Below are positions 1 through 8,600 of a stretch of DNA of 64,000 nucleotides, piece after piece (the stretch's first letter is position 1; the number at the start of each line of letters is the position of its first letter). The position numbers and the translations under genes were made by a program. The DNA comes from Undibacterium sp. CCC3.4. Its GTDB lineage: Bacteria; Pseudomonadota; Gammaproteobacteria; Burkholderiales; Burkholderiaceae_D. A model generated the notes under the pieces. It ran no database searches. It was not told the DNA's origin and saw nothing but the letters and a program-made list of their open reading frames with translations. Where the stretch lies: the NCBI RefSeq assembly GCF_034347425.1, contig NZ_CP133779.1:2294001-2358000 (forward strand), in the 5' to 3' direction.

Positions 1-843
1 AACGGCCGCAATCTGGTCAGTCATTACCAAGACGATGGCAATCGTGCCCAGCAAGAATTAGCCGGACAACTGGCTTTATTATCTGAGCTACATCATGCCC
101 ACGCGCGCAATGAATTTTTTCTTGAATACCAGGCGATTTTCGATAGTGTCGATGGCCGCGTCTGCGCCGTCGAGGCCCTGATACGCTGGTGTAAACCGAG
201 CGGTGAAATCGTGCGGCCCGATCAATTCATTCCGATTGCTGAACGCAGTCGCCTCATCGTACATCTCGGTCGCTGGGTGGTCGAGCAAGTTTGCCGCGAT
301 TTGCCGCTCATGCATGCTGCCGGCATGATGCACATGCAGGTCCATATCAACATGGCCGCGCCGGAATTCCTGGACAGCGAACTGCCGGCCGAATTGATGC
401 GCATCGTCAGCCAGGCCGGTATTACCAGCGATAATATCTGCCTTGAGCTGACCGAAAGTGCGGTCATGAGTCAGCCGGAAAAATCTATCCCCATCATGCG
501 CGAGTTGACCAGCTTAGGGTTTTCCATCAGCCTCGACGATTTCGGCATCGCGTATTCTTCCTTATCTTTAGTCAAGCGCTTGCCGCTGTCTTCCTTGAAA
601 ATTGACCGCTTATTCATCTCCGGTGTGCCGCATGACCGCGACGATTGCGCGATCGTCCGCGCCATCCTTGAATTGGGCCGCAATATGAAAATCGGCGTGA
701 TTGCCGAAGGCGTGGAAACCGATGCGCAGCTGAGTTTTTTGCGTCAATTCGGCTGTCCGGTGCAAGGCTATCTGTTGGGTCGGCCTATGAGTGTCACGGC
801 GCTGATTGCACGGCATCGAAAAACTAAGCTAAGCAGTTTGTAG
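1..843 (+). CDS. GGDEF/EAL domain protein, C-terminal part (cyclic-di-GMP phosphodiesterase)
   Basis: This reading frame is open from the first base, so the gene starts outside the window; 280 residues are visible. The first 25 or so residues look like the end of a GGDEF domain (GRNLV). They are followed by an EAL domain with VEALIRW near visible residue 58, ELTES, DDFG, KIDRLFI, EGVET and QGY. EAL domains hydrolyse cyclic-di-GMP to pGpG. The loop normally read as DDFGTGYSS is DDFGIAYSS here, a change in a conserved active-site loop that may lower activity. A strong hairpin terminator follows 18 bases after the stop. The protein probably acts at the membrane or in the cytosol, but the N-terminal sensor lies outside the window. 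Confidence 0.9.
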   Translation, partial: NGRNLVSHYQDDGNRAQQELAGQLALLSELHHAHARNEFFLEYQAIFDSVDGRVCAVEALIRWCKPSGEIVRPDQFIPIAERSRLIVHLGRWVVEQVCRDLPLMHAAGMMHMQVHINMAAPEFLDSELPAELMRIVSQAGITSDNICLELTESAVMSQPEKSIPIMRELTSLGFSISLDDFGIAYSSLSLVKRLPLSSLKIDRLFISGVPHDRDDCAIVRAILELGRNMKIGVIAEGVETDAQLSFLRQFGCPVQGYLLGRPMSVTALIARHRKTKLSSL

Positions 844-860
844 CGGTGCTCGGTTGTTTG

Positions 861-908
861 AAATAAAAAAATGCCTGATGAAAAAAATCATCAGGCATTT
901 TTTTATTT
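861..908. terminator. Bidirectional rho-independent terminator
   Basis: The 20-base arms at 861-880 and 889-908 are exact reverse complements, with core ATGCCTGATG / CATCAGGCAT. A-runs on the left and T-runs on the right allow termination in both directions, serving the EAL gene on the plus strand and aceA on the minus strand. Confidence 0.9.
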
Positions 909-940
909 CACTGGCGCGCACTGTCGCGCGTCAGCGTGTA

Positions 941-2521
941 TCAGAACTGATTCATCGTGTTGTCTTTACCCGAGGCTTTCAGTGCTGCATCGCCGCTGAA
1001 GTAATCTTTATGATCATCACCCATGTCGGAACCGGCCATGTTTTGATGCTTGACACAGGCAATACCTTGACGGATTTCTTTGCGCTGTACACCGGCGACA
1101 TAGCCGAGCATACCTTGGTCGCCGAAATAGTCTTTAGCCAGGTTATCGGTCGACAAAGCAGCAGTATGGTAAGTCGGCAAAGTGATGAGGTGATGGAAAA
1201 TACCAGCTTCACGGGCCGAATCAGCCTGGAAGGTGCGGATTTTTTCATCAGCGACGATGGCCAATTCAGTACCATCGTATTCGACATTCATCAGCGCAGC
1301 GCGGTCGTAAGCGGAAATATCTTTGCCTTCTTGTTTCATGATATCGAAAATCTGCTGGCGGAAATTCAAAGTCCAGTTGAACGATGGGCTGTTGTTATAA
1401 ACCAGCTTGGCATTCGGGATGACTTTACGAATTTCGCTGACCATGCCACCGATTTGAGCGATATGTGGTTTCTCAGTTTCTATCCACAGCAAATCTGCGC
1501 CGTTTTGCAGCGAGGTGATGCAATCGAGTACGCAACGCTCTTCACCAGTACCGGCGCGGAATTGGAACAAGTTACTCGGCAAACGTTTCGGGCGCAGTAA
1601 TTTGTCGCCGCGTTTGATGACTACGTCACCATTGTTCATCGATGCCGTCGATACTTCGTCCACATCGAGGAAAGAATTGTACAGATCACCGAGGTCGCCG
1701 ACTTCGTTAGTTACCGCAATTTGCTTGGTCAAACCGGCACCGAGCGAATCAGTACGCGCAACGATGAGGCCATCATCGACACCGAGTTCGAGGAAGGCGT
1801 AACGTACGGCGCGGATTTTTGCCAAGAAATCTTCATGTGGTACCGTGACTTTGCCATCTTGATGGCCGCACTGTTTTTCATCCGACACTTGGTTTTCGAT
1901 TTGGATGCAGCAAGCACCGGCTTCGATCATTTGTTTTGCCATCAGATACGTCGCTTCGGCATTGCCGAAACCGGCATCGATATCGGCAATGATAGGCACA
2001 ACGTGGGTGATGTGATTGTCGATCTTATCTTGAATTGCTTGCTTTGCAGCACCCTGTGCAGCATCGAGCTGACGGAACAAACCGCCGAGCTCACGCGCAT
2101 CGGCTTGGCGCAGGAAAGTGTAAAGTTCTTTGATCAAACCGGCAACAGCGGTTTTTTCATGCATAGATTGATCTGGCAATGGGCCAAATTCCGAACGCAG
2201 CGCGGCGATCATCCAGCCCGACAGATAGAGGTAGCGGCGATCGGTGCTGTTGAAGTGTTTTTTGATCGAAATCATCTTCTGTTGACCGATGAAACCATGC
2301 CAGCAACCAAGAGACTGCGTGTATTTGGATGGATCGGCATCGTAGTTAGCCATGTCGGTACGCATGATCTTGGCCGTGTAGCGAGCGATGTCGAGTCCGG
2401 TTTTGAAGCGGTTTTGCGCGCGCATGCGGGCGGCCGATTCAGGATTGATCGCGTTCCAGGCACTACCTTCTTTGTCTTTCAGACCGGCAATGGCTTTGAT
2501 GTCGTTTTGATATTGTGACAT
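941..2521 (-). CDS. aceA: Isocitrate lyase (long form)
   Basis: Isocitrate lyase splits isocitrate into glyoxylate and succinate, the first step of the glyoxylate bypass used for growth on acetate or fatty acids. At 526 residues it belongs to the long class known from Pseudomonas and Burkholderiales, not the roughly 430-residue E. coli type. Visible signatures are SLGCWHGFIGQQ near residue 70, ADIDAGFGNAEATY, and the catalytic-loop motif KQCGHQDGK around residue 215, whose Cys is the general acid. The start has a clear ribosome site (GAGG, 8 bases upstream). It is a single gene with its own terminator, and no malate synthase gene is next to it. Confidence 0.96.
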   Translation of the reverse strand: MSQYQNDIKAIAGLKDKEGSAWNAINPESAARMRAQNRFKTGLDIARYTAKIMRTDMANYDADPSKYTQSLGCWHGFIGQQKMISIKKHFNSTDRRYLYLSGWMIAALRSEFGPLPDQSMHEKTAVAGLIKELYTFLRQADARELGGLFRQLDAAQGAAKQAIQDKIDNHITHVVPIIADIDAGFGNAEATYLMAKQMIEAGACCIQIENQVSDEKQCGHQDGKVTVPHEDFLAKIRAVRYAFLELGVDDGLIVARTDSLGAGLTKQIAVTNEVGDLGDLYNSFLDVDEVSTASMNNGDVVIKRGDKLLRPKRLPSNLFQFRAGTGEERCVLDCITSLQNGADLLWIETEKPHIAQIGGMVSEIRKVIPNAKLVYNNSPSFNWTLNFRQQIFDIMKQEGKDISAYDRAALMNVEYDGTELAIVADEKIRTFQADSAREAGIFHHLITLPTYHTAALSTDNLAKDYFGDQGMLGYVAGVQRKEIRQGIACVKHQNMAGSDMGDDHKDYFSGDAALKASGKDNTMNQF

Positions 2522-2908
2522 GGGGCTACCTCAAAAAAAATAAAACAAGATTGAGAAATTTGTATCGGCGATCACGTCAATGATGCTCTTACAAAAACAG
2601 GGTGTTGAAATCGAAGCGAAACTGCATGAAAGAATAATAAACCGTTTTTAGCTCGTGCACCATGTCTTATATAAGACATATAACTTAAATAAACACCTTT
2701 GTTTTCAATGGCTTATGTTTGTATTTTTGCGATGTGAAATAAATTTTCGTAAAATGAAAATGTCTTCACGGTGTTTATCATACGTCAATCTCACAATGTG
2801 AATCCAAATTTTCGTATGGTGAGAAACGCGCCATGGGCATCTCAGTTTGCAGCCGACTCCGTTCTGCCGCTCAGGCGCCTGGGTGCTTAAACCACATTAA
2901 ATCGCAAT
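2522..2908. other. Intergenic region between aceA and the siderophore receptor gene
   Basis: About 390 non-coding bases lie upstream of the Fur box. They must hold the aceA promoter on the minus strand, but no convincing -35/-10 pair could be picked. Arms TCATACG near 2780 and CGTATGGTGA near 2812 form an imperfect inverted repeat. No open reading frame is supported. Confidence 0.5.
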
Positions 2909-2941
2909 GCAATTGATAATCGTTACTATTTACAATATAAT
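2909..2941 (+). promoter_or_regulatory. Sigma-70 promoter overlapped by a Fur box
   Basis: A -35 TTGATA (2913-2918) and a perfect -10 TATAAT (2936-2941) are separated by 17 bases. Positions 2909-2927 match the 19-base Fur consensus at 13 of 19 positions, with the core TGATAAT nearly intact, and they cover the -35 element. Fur with iron would block RNA polymerase here, so the downstream receptor and piuC should be induced by iron starvation. The Fur role is inferred from the site and the gene functions. Confidence 0.75.
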
Positions 2942-3000
2942 TCATGTTGCTTTGAAGCGTCATTGTCGCGCTTCCCATTTAACCGCCACTGAAAGTCAGC

Positions 3001-5229
3001 ATGAAACGCCGCACACCTATCGCCGCCGCCCTGATTACCTTATTTGCTCAGTCACAAGTTGTATTAGCGCAAGAAGTCGCTGCAACGAGTCGTGTCGAGC
3101 AAACTGCCGATCATTTACCGGAAGTCCAGGTGCAAGGCCGCCGCAACGACTTCGTTTCCGGTACGCTGTCATTGAGTAAGTTGGCGGTCGAGCAGCGTGA
3201 TATCCCACAATCGGTCACGGTGGTGAATAAGGCTTTGATGCAATCGCAAGGGGCAAACTCGATGTCGGAAGCTTTGCGTAATGTCTCCGGCATCACCCTC
3301 GGTGGTGCCGAGGGCGGACAAATCGGCAATAACGTCAATCTCAATGGATTTTCTGCGCGCACCGACGTCTATCTCGATGGCTTTCGCGATCGTGGTCAAT
3401 ATTTCCGCGACACCTTTGCGCTCGATGCGATTGAAGTGCTGATGGGGCCATCGTCGATGTTATTCGGTCGCGGTTCAACTGGCGGTGCCATCAACCAAGT
3501 GAGCAAAAAGCCGCAGCTCAAAGATCAAACCGAAGTGAATGTCTCGCTGACCAGTAATAGTCTGGCGCGTTCCAGCATCGATGTGAACCACGCCACTTCC
3601 GATACCTCAGCCGTACGTGTGTTGGCGATGGCGCAGGATGGCAATGCCAGTACGCGTGATCAATCCAAGGTACAAGACTTTGGCCTGGCACCCTCGCTAC
3701 GCTTCGGTATCGGAACGGCGACTGACATTACCCTGTCTGCCCTGTTACAACATAATCGTGACCAGCCCGACTACGGCATCGGTCCTTTGAACGGCCGGCC
3801 GGCCAAGGTCGCACGTGACACCGCCTATGGCTATGAGGATGACCACACCACGTCCGATGTGGCTGCCCTCAATGGCACGGTGATACACAAGCTCAGTGCC
3901 GACACCACGCTGCGTAACCAAAGCCAATTCAATTACGTGCGCACCAGTGCCGTGGAAACTGCCGCCAATACCATAGGCACGGTCGGCGCAAAAGGCTTCT
4001 CTACCTTGCCGGTGTCGGCCACCAGCGCACTGCCACTGAGCAGCCTGTCGGTACGCTTGCAAAGCCATGATCGCACGATCAGCGACTATTCGTTTTTCAA
4101 TCAAACCGAATTATCCAGCGTACTCGTCAGCGGCGGCATCAAGCATCATGTCTTGGCTGGGCTTGAACTCGGCCACGACAGCTATGAGAATCAAGCCTAC
4201 TACCGCAACGGCACTTGCAATGGCACTGCCCTCAATGCCGCCAACGCCACTACCGGCTATGTCGCTTGCGTGTCATTATTAAACCCAAATAACGCTAACT
4301 CGCCAACGAGCGTAACGAGCAGCGCTGGTAATCGCGCCGGCGGCTCTGCCAACACCGTGGCGACCTATGTTAACGATACCATGGACCTCACGGACCAGGT
4401 CAAATTGGTTGCCGGCTTACGTTATGATCGCTTCACTGCCAGCATCAACAATTCCATCAATTCGACCAATACGGTCGGCAGCACCGCGATCGCCAATGCC
4501 TATCAAGCGATCGGCTTTACCAGTGTGCGACTCGGTACGATTTGGCAACCGGATGCACAACAATCTTACTATGTATCGTATGGCACCTCGTTTAACCCTT
4601 CGTTGGAACAGTTGACCGGCACATTGGGTCAACAGAATTTGGATCCGGAAAAAAATCGTTCGTATGAACTGGGCGGGAAATGGGATGTATTGAACGGTGA
4701 TGTAGCGCTGACTTCGGCCATATTCCAAATTCAAAAAGAGAATGCGCGCAGCCAGATCAGCACCGGGGTCTACGAACTTGACGGCACCGTGCGCGTCAAT
4801 GGTTTTCGCGCCGGTGCGACTGGCCGCCTGAGTAAAACTCTGCAAGTGGCGATGAACTACACTTACCTCGATGCGCGCATCCTTGCCGCCTCTGCAATCG
4901 ATGGAACCGCAGGGAAAACTCCGGCCAATACGCCGCGCAACACCCTGACTGCATGGACCACCTGGGAACTTGCCAAGCATTGGGAACTCGGCGGTGGGCC
5001 GGTGTATATGTCGCAGCGTTACGCTAATTCCACCAACTTGGTCGGCGTTGGTGGCTACACGCGCTGGGATACGACACTGGCCTATACGCAGAAAAAATAC
5101 GATGTACGCTTGAATTTGTTTAACCTGACCAATAAACTGTATGCCGATGCGCTGATCCAGTCCGACGGCGGGCGTGCGGTACCGGGCAGCGGTCGTAGCG
5201 CTATGCTGTCATTGGCCTATCGCTTCTGA
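3001..5229 (+). CDS. TonB-dependent siderophore receptor (Fiu/PiuA-like)
   Basis: This outer-membrane receptor would import a ferric siderophore, probably a catecholate, using energy from TonB. It has 742 residues, a signal peptide of about 23 residues ending in VVLA, a plug domain from about residue 55 to 170 (RDIPQSVTVV, then GPSSMLFGRGSTGGAINQVSK), and a beta-barrel ending in the outer-membrane signature LAYRF. The Fur-box promoter lies just upstream, and piuC follows 19 bases after the stop, the same pairing as fiu-ybiX and piuA-piuC. The substrate is inferred from this pairing; ferric-citrate or other siderophore receptors are possible alternatives. Confidence 0.9.
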   Translation: MKRRTPIAAALITLFAQSQVVLAQEVAATSRVEQTADHLPEVQVQGRRNDFVSGTLSLSKLAVEQRDIPQSVTVVNKALMQSQGANSMSEALRNVSGITLGGAEGGQIGNNVNLNGFSARTDVYLDGFRDRGQYFRDTFALDAIEVLMGPSSMLFGRGSTGGAINQVSKKPQLKDQTEVNVSLTSNSLARSSIDVNHATSDTSAVRVLAMAQDGNASTRDQSKVQDFGLAPSLRFGIGTATDITLSALLQHNRDQPDYGIGPLNGRPAKVARDTAYGYEDDHTTSDVAALNGTVIHKLSADTTLRNQSQFNYVRTSAVETAANTIGTVGAKGFSTLPVSATSALPLSSLSVRLQSHDRTISDYSFFNQTELSSVLVSGGIKHHVLAGLELGHDSYENQAYYRNGTCNGTALNAANATTGYVACVSLLNPNNANSPTSVTSSAGNRAGGSANTVATYVNDTMDLTDQVKLVAGLRYDRFTASINNSINSTNTVGSTAIANAYQAIGFTSVRLGTIWQPDAQQSYYVSYGTSFNPSLEQLTGTLGQQNLDPEKNRSYELGGKWDVLNGDVALTSAIFQIQKENARSQISTGVYELDGTVRVNGFRAGATGRLSKTLQVAMNYTYLDARILAASAIDGTAGKTPANTPRNTLTAWTTWELAKHWELGGGPVYMSQRYANSTNLVGVGGYTRWDTTLAYTQKKYDVRLNLFNLTNKLYADALIQSDGGRAVPGSGRSAMLSLAYRF

Positions 5230-5248
5230 TCTCAACAGGAGCGCGACG

Positions 5249-5935
5249 ATGCTGATTCATATTCCGCAAGTTCTCACGCCCGATACTCTGGCGGCAGTGC
5301 GCCAATTGTTGCAGCATGCCGGGTCGGCATGGGTTGATGGGCGCGTTACTGCCGGGTATCAGGGGGCAGCGGTGAAACTCAATGAACAAATCGATGAGCA
5401 GTCTGAGGTGGCGCAGCAATGCCAGCAGATCATTTTATCGGCACTGGAACGGCACCCCTTGTTCATCAGCGCGACCTTACCCAATGTCGTCTACCCGCCG
5501 ATGTTCAATCGTTATGGTGCCGGCATGGAATTCGGTTTGCATGTGGATGGCAGTGTGCGTTTGCATCCGCATCATGGCAGTAAGCTGCGCACGGACGTAT
5601 CGGCCACGCTGTTTCTGGCCGATACCGACGAGTACGATGGCGGTGAGTTACGCATCGTCGACACCTATGGCGAACACAGTGCTAAACTCGCGGCCGGCGA
5701 CATGCTGGTGTACCCGGCAACGAGCTTGCATCAGGTGTCTGCGGTCACCCGTGGGACGCGTCTGGCGTGCTTTTTTTGGGTGCAAAGTCTGGTCAAAGAC
5801 GCGGCACAGCGCAGCATCTTGTTCGACATGGATCAAGCAATACAAACCCTTAACCAAACCGGGGCCGATGCCACTGCGCGGCGCGCCCTGGTTGGGTGTT
5901 ATCATAATTTGCTGCGGCAATGGAGCGAAGTCTGA
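5249..5935 (+). CDS. piuC: PiuC/YbiX-type Fe(II)-dependent PKHD hydroxylase
   Basis: A member of the Fe(II)/2-oxoglutarate dioxygenase family (PKHD type) encoded beside catecholate siderophore receptors. Its exact substrate is not established, but it is thought to act on the siderophore or on iron uptake. The 228-residue length is typical. Iron-binding residues are visible in GLHVDGSVR (HxD, near residue 97) and TSLHQVS (distal His), and the downstream Arg in TRGTR would bind 2-oxoglutarate. The ATG at 5249 is chosen because CAGGAG lies just upstream; the frame is open further back into the receptor gene. It is co-transcribed with the receptor. Confidence 0.92.
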   Translation: MLIHIPQVLTPDTLAAVRQLLQHAGSAWVDGRVTAGYQGAAVKLNEQIDEQSEVAQQCQQIILSALERHPLFISATLPNVVYPPMFNRYGAGMEFGLHVDGSVRLHPHHGSKLRTDVSATLFLADTDEYDGGELRIVDTYGEHSAKLAAGDMLVYPATSLHQVSAVTRGTRLACFFWVQSLVKDAAQRSILFDMDQAIQTLNQTGADATARRALVGCYHNLLRQWSEV

Positions 5936-5981
5936 CGCGGTGACCTGATCGAATTACTATCAACGAAGGAGCGTGACCCTG

Positions 5982-6347
5982 ATGGAAAATCCTGTCCAGC
6001 CTTTGCCGGCACCGCTGGTGTACGTATCGATTACCGGTTTGCGCGTTAACAGCAGTTGGCATTACCTGCGCTTTGCCTGGTTTGCCGTGCGCTCGATGAC
6101 GCAAGCGCAACGCTCACCCGGCTTGATTCGGGTAGCGGCGCGCAAGATCAATGGCGTGCATCACACTTACTCGGTCTGGGAAGATGAAGCAGCGATGCGA
6201 CGTTTCCTGGTGGTTGGCGCGCACTTACAGGCGATGCGTGCGTTCAAGCACATCGCCAGCGGCAAGACGGTAGGATTTTTAACCAGCGAACCGCCGGATT
6301 GGTCGCAAGTGCATGAGATTTGGTTGCGCGAGGGCGTGGACCGCTGA
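5982..6347 (+). CDS. Small ABM-like (dimeric alpha-beta barrel) protein of unknown function
   Basis: A 121-residue protein that resembles monooxygenase-like or heme-degrading ABM-fold proteins in layout: an early strand (YVSITGLRV), a central VWEDEAAMRRFL segment, and a following helix HLQAMRAFKHI. The phrase INGVHHTYSVWEDE is typical of this loosely defined group. No catalytic residues can be named with confidence. The start is ATG 5982, ten bases after AAGGAG; a GTG at 5973 sits too close to that site. It follows piuC by 46 bases and may belong to the iron-regulated operon, but a direct role in iron uptake is only a guess. Confidence 0.7.
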   Translation: MENPVQPLPAPLVYVSITGLRVNSSWHYLRFAWFAVRSMTQAQRSPGLIRVAARKINGVHHTYSVWEDEAAMRRFLVVGAHLQAMRAFKHIASGKTVGFLTSEPPDWSQVHEIWLREGVDR

Positions 6348-6460
6348 GCTGTGCGATTACCAAATGGCTGTGGCCCAGACTGCAGTTGTTTGGTGTTTGC
6401 TTCCAGTGTTACAAAAAATGAGCAAGGAACTGGCAGCGGCTTAAGCTCAAATCTTATCAA

Positions 6461-6715
6461 CTATCCTGACACAGAGGGCAGGCGCAGAAGTTCTGAAACA
6501 CGATATGGTATGTCTTGACGCGCATTTGCTATGAATACAATATCTGCATCAGAGGCCCCATCAAGGTCAATGCAAGCATTTTGAATAATGATGCAACTTG
6601 AACCGCTTGAATGGTCGCGTCCCTCAAGCATCGCCTTCCATGGTCCCCTTGCAGTGGCATCTGCGCGTGCGAGAATTGTAGCAATTCGTTCTTCGTTTAG
6701 AATTTCGTTTTTCAT
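6461..6715 (-). CDS. Small Ea22/phage-type hypothetical protein
   Basis: 84 residues with the pattern ILARADATARGPWKAM near the start and DADIVFIANARQDIP near the end. That combination (RADAATPGPW ... FIAxARxDvP) recurs in short proteins of phages and prophages related to Ea22-like ORFs, whose function is unknown. It has no signal peptide or membrane segment. Its neighbour is an IS3 transposase remnant, and the patch looks accessory. It may be the remains of a prophage gene. Expression is not certain because no clear promoter is visible. Confidence 0.6.
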   Translation of the reverse strand: MKNEILNEERIATILARADATARGPWKAMLEGRDHSSGSSCIIIQNACIDLDGASDADIVFIANARQDIPYRVSELLRLPSVSG

Positions 6716-6800
6716 AGCAGCAGCCTATCTATAACTGCCGTACAAAACTACGTCAGCAAGGACGCCCTGTGCCAACAACCGACCGTAACAATGAACTGCC

Positions 6801-6989
6801 CAAGCCAAGTTCGCTATCATTGTAGAAACCGCCGCACTCAATGAAGCAGATCTGGCACTATATTGTCGTGGCAAAGGACTTTACCCAGCACAAGTCAAGA
6901 CCTGGCGAGAACTGGCCGAGGCTGCGCAAAATGGACAGCCAGTAGCCCAAGCTGAACAACAACTTTGTTATCGTATCCGGCAGTGGTGA
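6801..6989 (+). pseudogene. Remnant of an IS3-family transposase OrfA
   Basis: Translation in this frame gives QAKFAIIVETAALNEADLAL followed by YCRGKGLYPAQVKTWRELAE and a stop. This closely resembles the segment YCRRKGLYPEQI...W found in IS3-family OrfA proteins. The start, the helix-turn-helix beginning, and all of OrfB are missing, so only a fragment of about 60 codons remains. No terminal inverted repeats were found. It marks past insertion and decay at the edge of the ABC exporter region. From 6990 to 7078 nothing else is recognised. Confidence 0.7.
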
Positions 6990-7078
6990 TGTATTGATCA
7001 TGATGGCAGGCTACGCCGCTGATGACGGATTGGTGATACATATCGGGCGATTGTTTCAAAATCATGGGGCTCTCTAGC

Positions 7079-7855
7079 CTAAGTAGTCACGCGACCATAG
7101 CGTCGAGTGCCAATGATAAATATATGATTAGCCAAGCATACCAACAGACAAACGACCACGTTTTGCGCCGCAAACCAAGTCCAGTCGAATTGCTTGCCGA
7201 CTAGCCAGGCCGGAACGCCGGTGATGAACAAGCAGGGGATGAGAAAGAGAAAAATCAGGCGTGCGACGCCGTCGAATGCATCAAGCGGCCGGATCATGAC
7301 CTTGAAGCTGGGATTGGAATGACGCATCGCCACCAATGCATTAGTCCAGAAAATACTTGAACGATAGATCCAACTGATCGCTGCCAGCACGATACTTCCT
7401 TCCACAATCACAAGCAGGTGAACCAAGGCCAGCCAGAGTGGGGTCGTCAGTGTAATGTGCAGGACAATGAAGGAAAGCAGCGCAGCCGATGTCAGCATAG
7501 CGTGTTGTAATGAGATGCTTGTGGCAACATAAAAAAATGGCAAATGCACCGGCAGCAGCAAATGGGTATCGAGCTTCATATTGTGCACTCGGCGCTGCAG
7601 TTCCATGCTGCTTTGGCCGAACAGCATCATATACAAATTATCGACGCAGACAACAGTGACAAAAAAAACGAGTAGATAATGCTGACTCATAAAACCGAGA
7701 AATTGGCTGTGCTGACTGAGTGCCCACCAAAAAATTCCCTGAGTCACACCATAAATGAAATTAACGAGCGCGGAAACCCAGAAATTAACGGGATTTTTTT
7801 TCGCTATCGATACGCTTTGGTAAAAACCGAGTCGTATCAGTGGATAGTCAATCAT
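7079..7855 (-). CDS. ABC-2 type exporter, membrane subunit (COG3694-like)
   Basis: A 258-residue hydrophobic protein with about six membrane segments and no nucleotide-binding motifs. It matches the layout of the uncharacterised ABC-2 permeases that come in pairs with an ATPase (COG4586/4587/3694). The start at 7855 (MIDYPLIRLG) is chosen because its ATG overlaps the stop of the upstream permease by 8 bases, as expected for translational coupling; an in-frame start at 7909 would overlap by 62 bases. It is last in a four-gene minus-strand operon. The substrate is unknown; the operon begins with a short peptide gene. Confidence 0.85.
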   Translation of the reverse strand: MIDYPLIRLGFYQSVSIAKKNPVNFWVSALVNFIYGVTQGIFWWALSQHSQFLGFMSQHYLLVFFVTVVCVDNLYMMLFGQSSMELQRRVHNMKLDTHLLLPVHLPFFYVATSISLQHAMLTSAALLSFIVLHITLTTPLWLALVHLLVIVEGSIVLAAISWIYRSSIFWTNALVAMRHSNPSFKVMIRPLDAFDGVARLIFLFLIPCLFITGVPAWLVGKQFDWTWFAAQNVVVCLLVCLANHIFIIGTRRYGRVTT

Positions 7856-8600
7856 AGGAAACGTAAGCCTGGTTATATTTTGATAAATACTTCCATGAGT
7901 AGTGGGCAATCGTCAGCATGCTCAACAGTACAGCCGCCAAGTGGGGCAAAAACAAATCATGCCCACTCCGACCCATTGCGGCTTGGGCGGGAATGAAGCT
8001 GATGTACTGAAACGGCAAAAACGCGAAGACATGTTGAACCAATACTGGAAATAAATCGAGCGGGATCAGCGCACCGGACAGTACCCAGGCTAAGGTATCC
8101 TTGATGGTAACAAGTGAGTAGGCTTCTCTGAATGTAAAACTCAGGCACGAGAGCGAAAAACTGAGGCAGATGTTGATGAGCAGACCCGCTGTCAGCAAAA
8201 CTGGCAGCAACACAAAATTACCCGCTCCTTTTATCAGCATGATGCACAGAATGAGCGGTGAGAATAGCAGTAATCGTGCCAACATTTGGCCCAGGCCATA
8301 AGCGAGAAAAAATCTCAGTACGCCTGTCGGTAGCAGCAGGAAGCGTTCAATTTGGCCGTTTTCTATATACACAGCCAATTCATCGGGTAAGCCGGACACC
8401 GCCGTAATTTGAAAAATCAAGACAGACCAGAGCAGATAATGAATGATCGTTTCTTGCTTGTAATGAGCGATGCCTGCCTCTGCGGTCAGTTTGGACCAAA
8501 AACTGAATTCAATCAGGTAGAGCATGGCAAACAAAAATACCGGACCGAGAAAGGCCGCTTTGGTCCTGAGTGTCTCTACGACTGCATAGCGGATGATCAT
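7848..8600 (-). CDS. ABC-2 type exporter, membrane subunit (COG4587-like)
   Basis: 250 residues with about six transmembrane helices. A segment reading GLPDELAVYIENGQIERFLL corresponds to the cytoplasmic loop conserved in COG4587 permeases, where DE and GxxE/D contact the ATPase. The start ATG at 8600 overlaps the stop of the ATPase gene by 4 bases, so synthesis is probably coupled. With the neighbouring permease it would form a heterodimeric channel in the inner membrane. The cargo cannot be told from the protein itself. The DNA looks richer in A+T than the flanking core genes. Confidence 0.87.
   Translation of the reverse strand: MIIRYAVVETLRTKAAFLGPVFLFAMLYLIEFSFWSKLTAEAGIAHYKQETIIHYLLWSVLIFQITAVSGLPDELAVYIENGQIERFLLLPTGVLRFFLAYGLGQMLARLLLFSPLILCIMLIKGAGNFVLLPVLLTAGLLINICLSFSLSCLSFTFREAYSLVTIKDTLAWVLSGALIPLDLFPVLVQHVFAFLPFQYISFIPAQAAMGRSGHDLFLPHLAAVLLSMLTIAHYSWKYLSKYNQAYVSYD

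Noticed and set aside
854..1600. 248-codon open frame on the plus strand
   Set aside because: It lies antisense to aceA, whose protein is fully conserved; the translation has no domain and no ribosome site.
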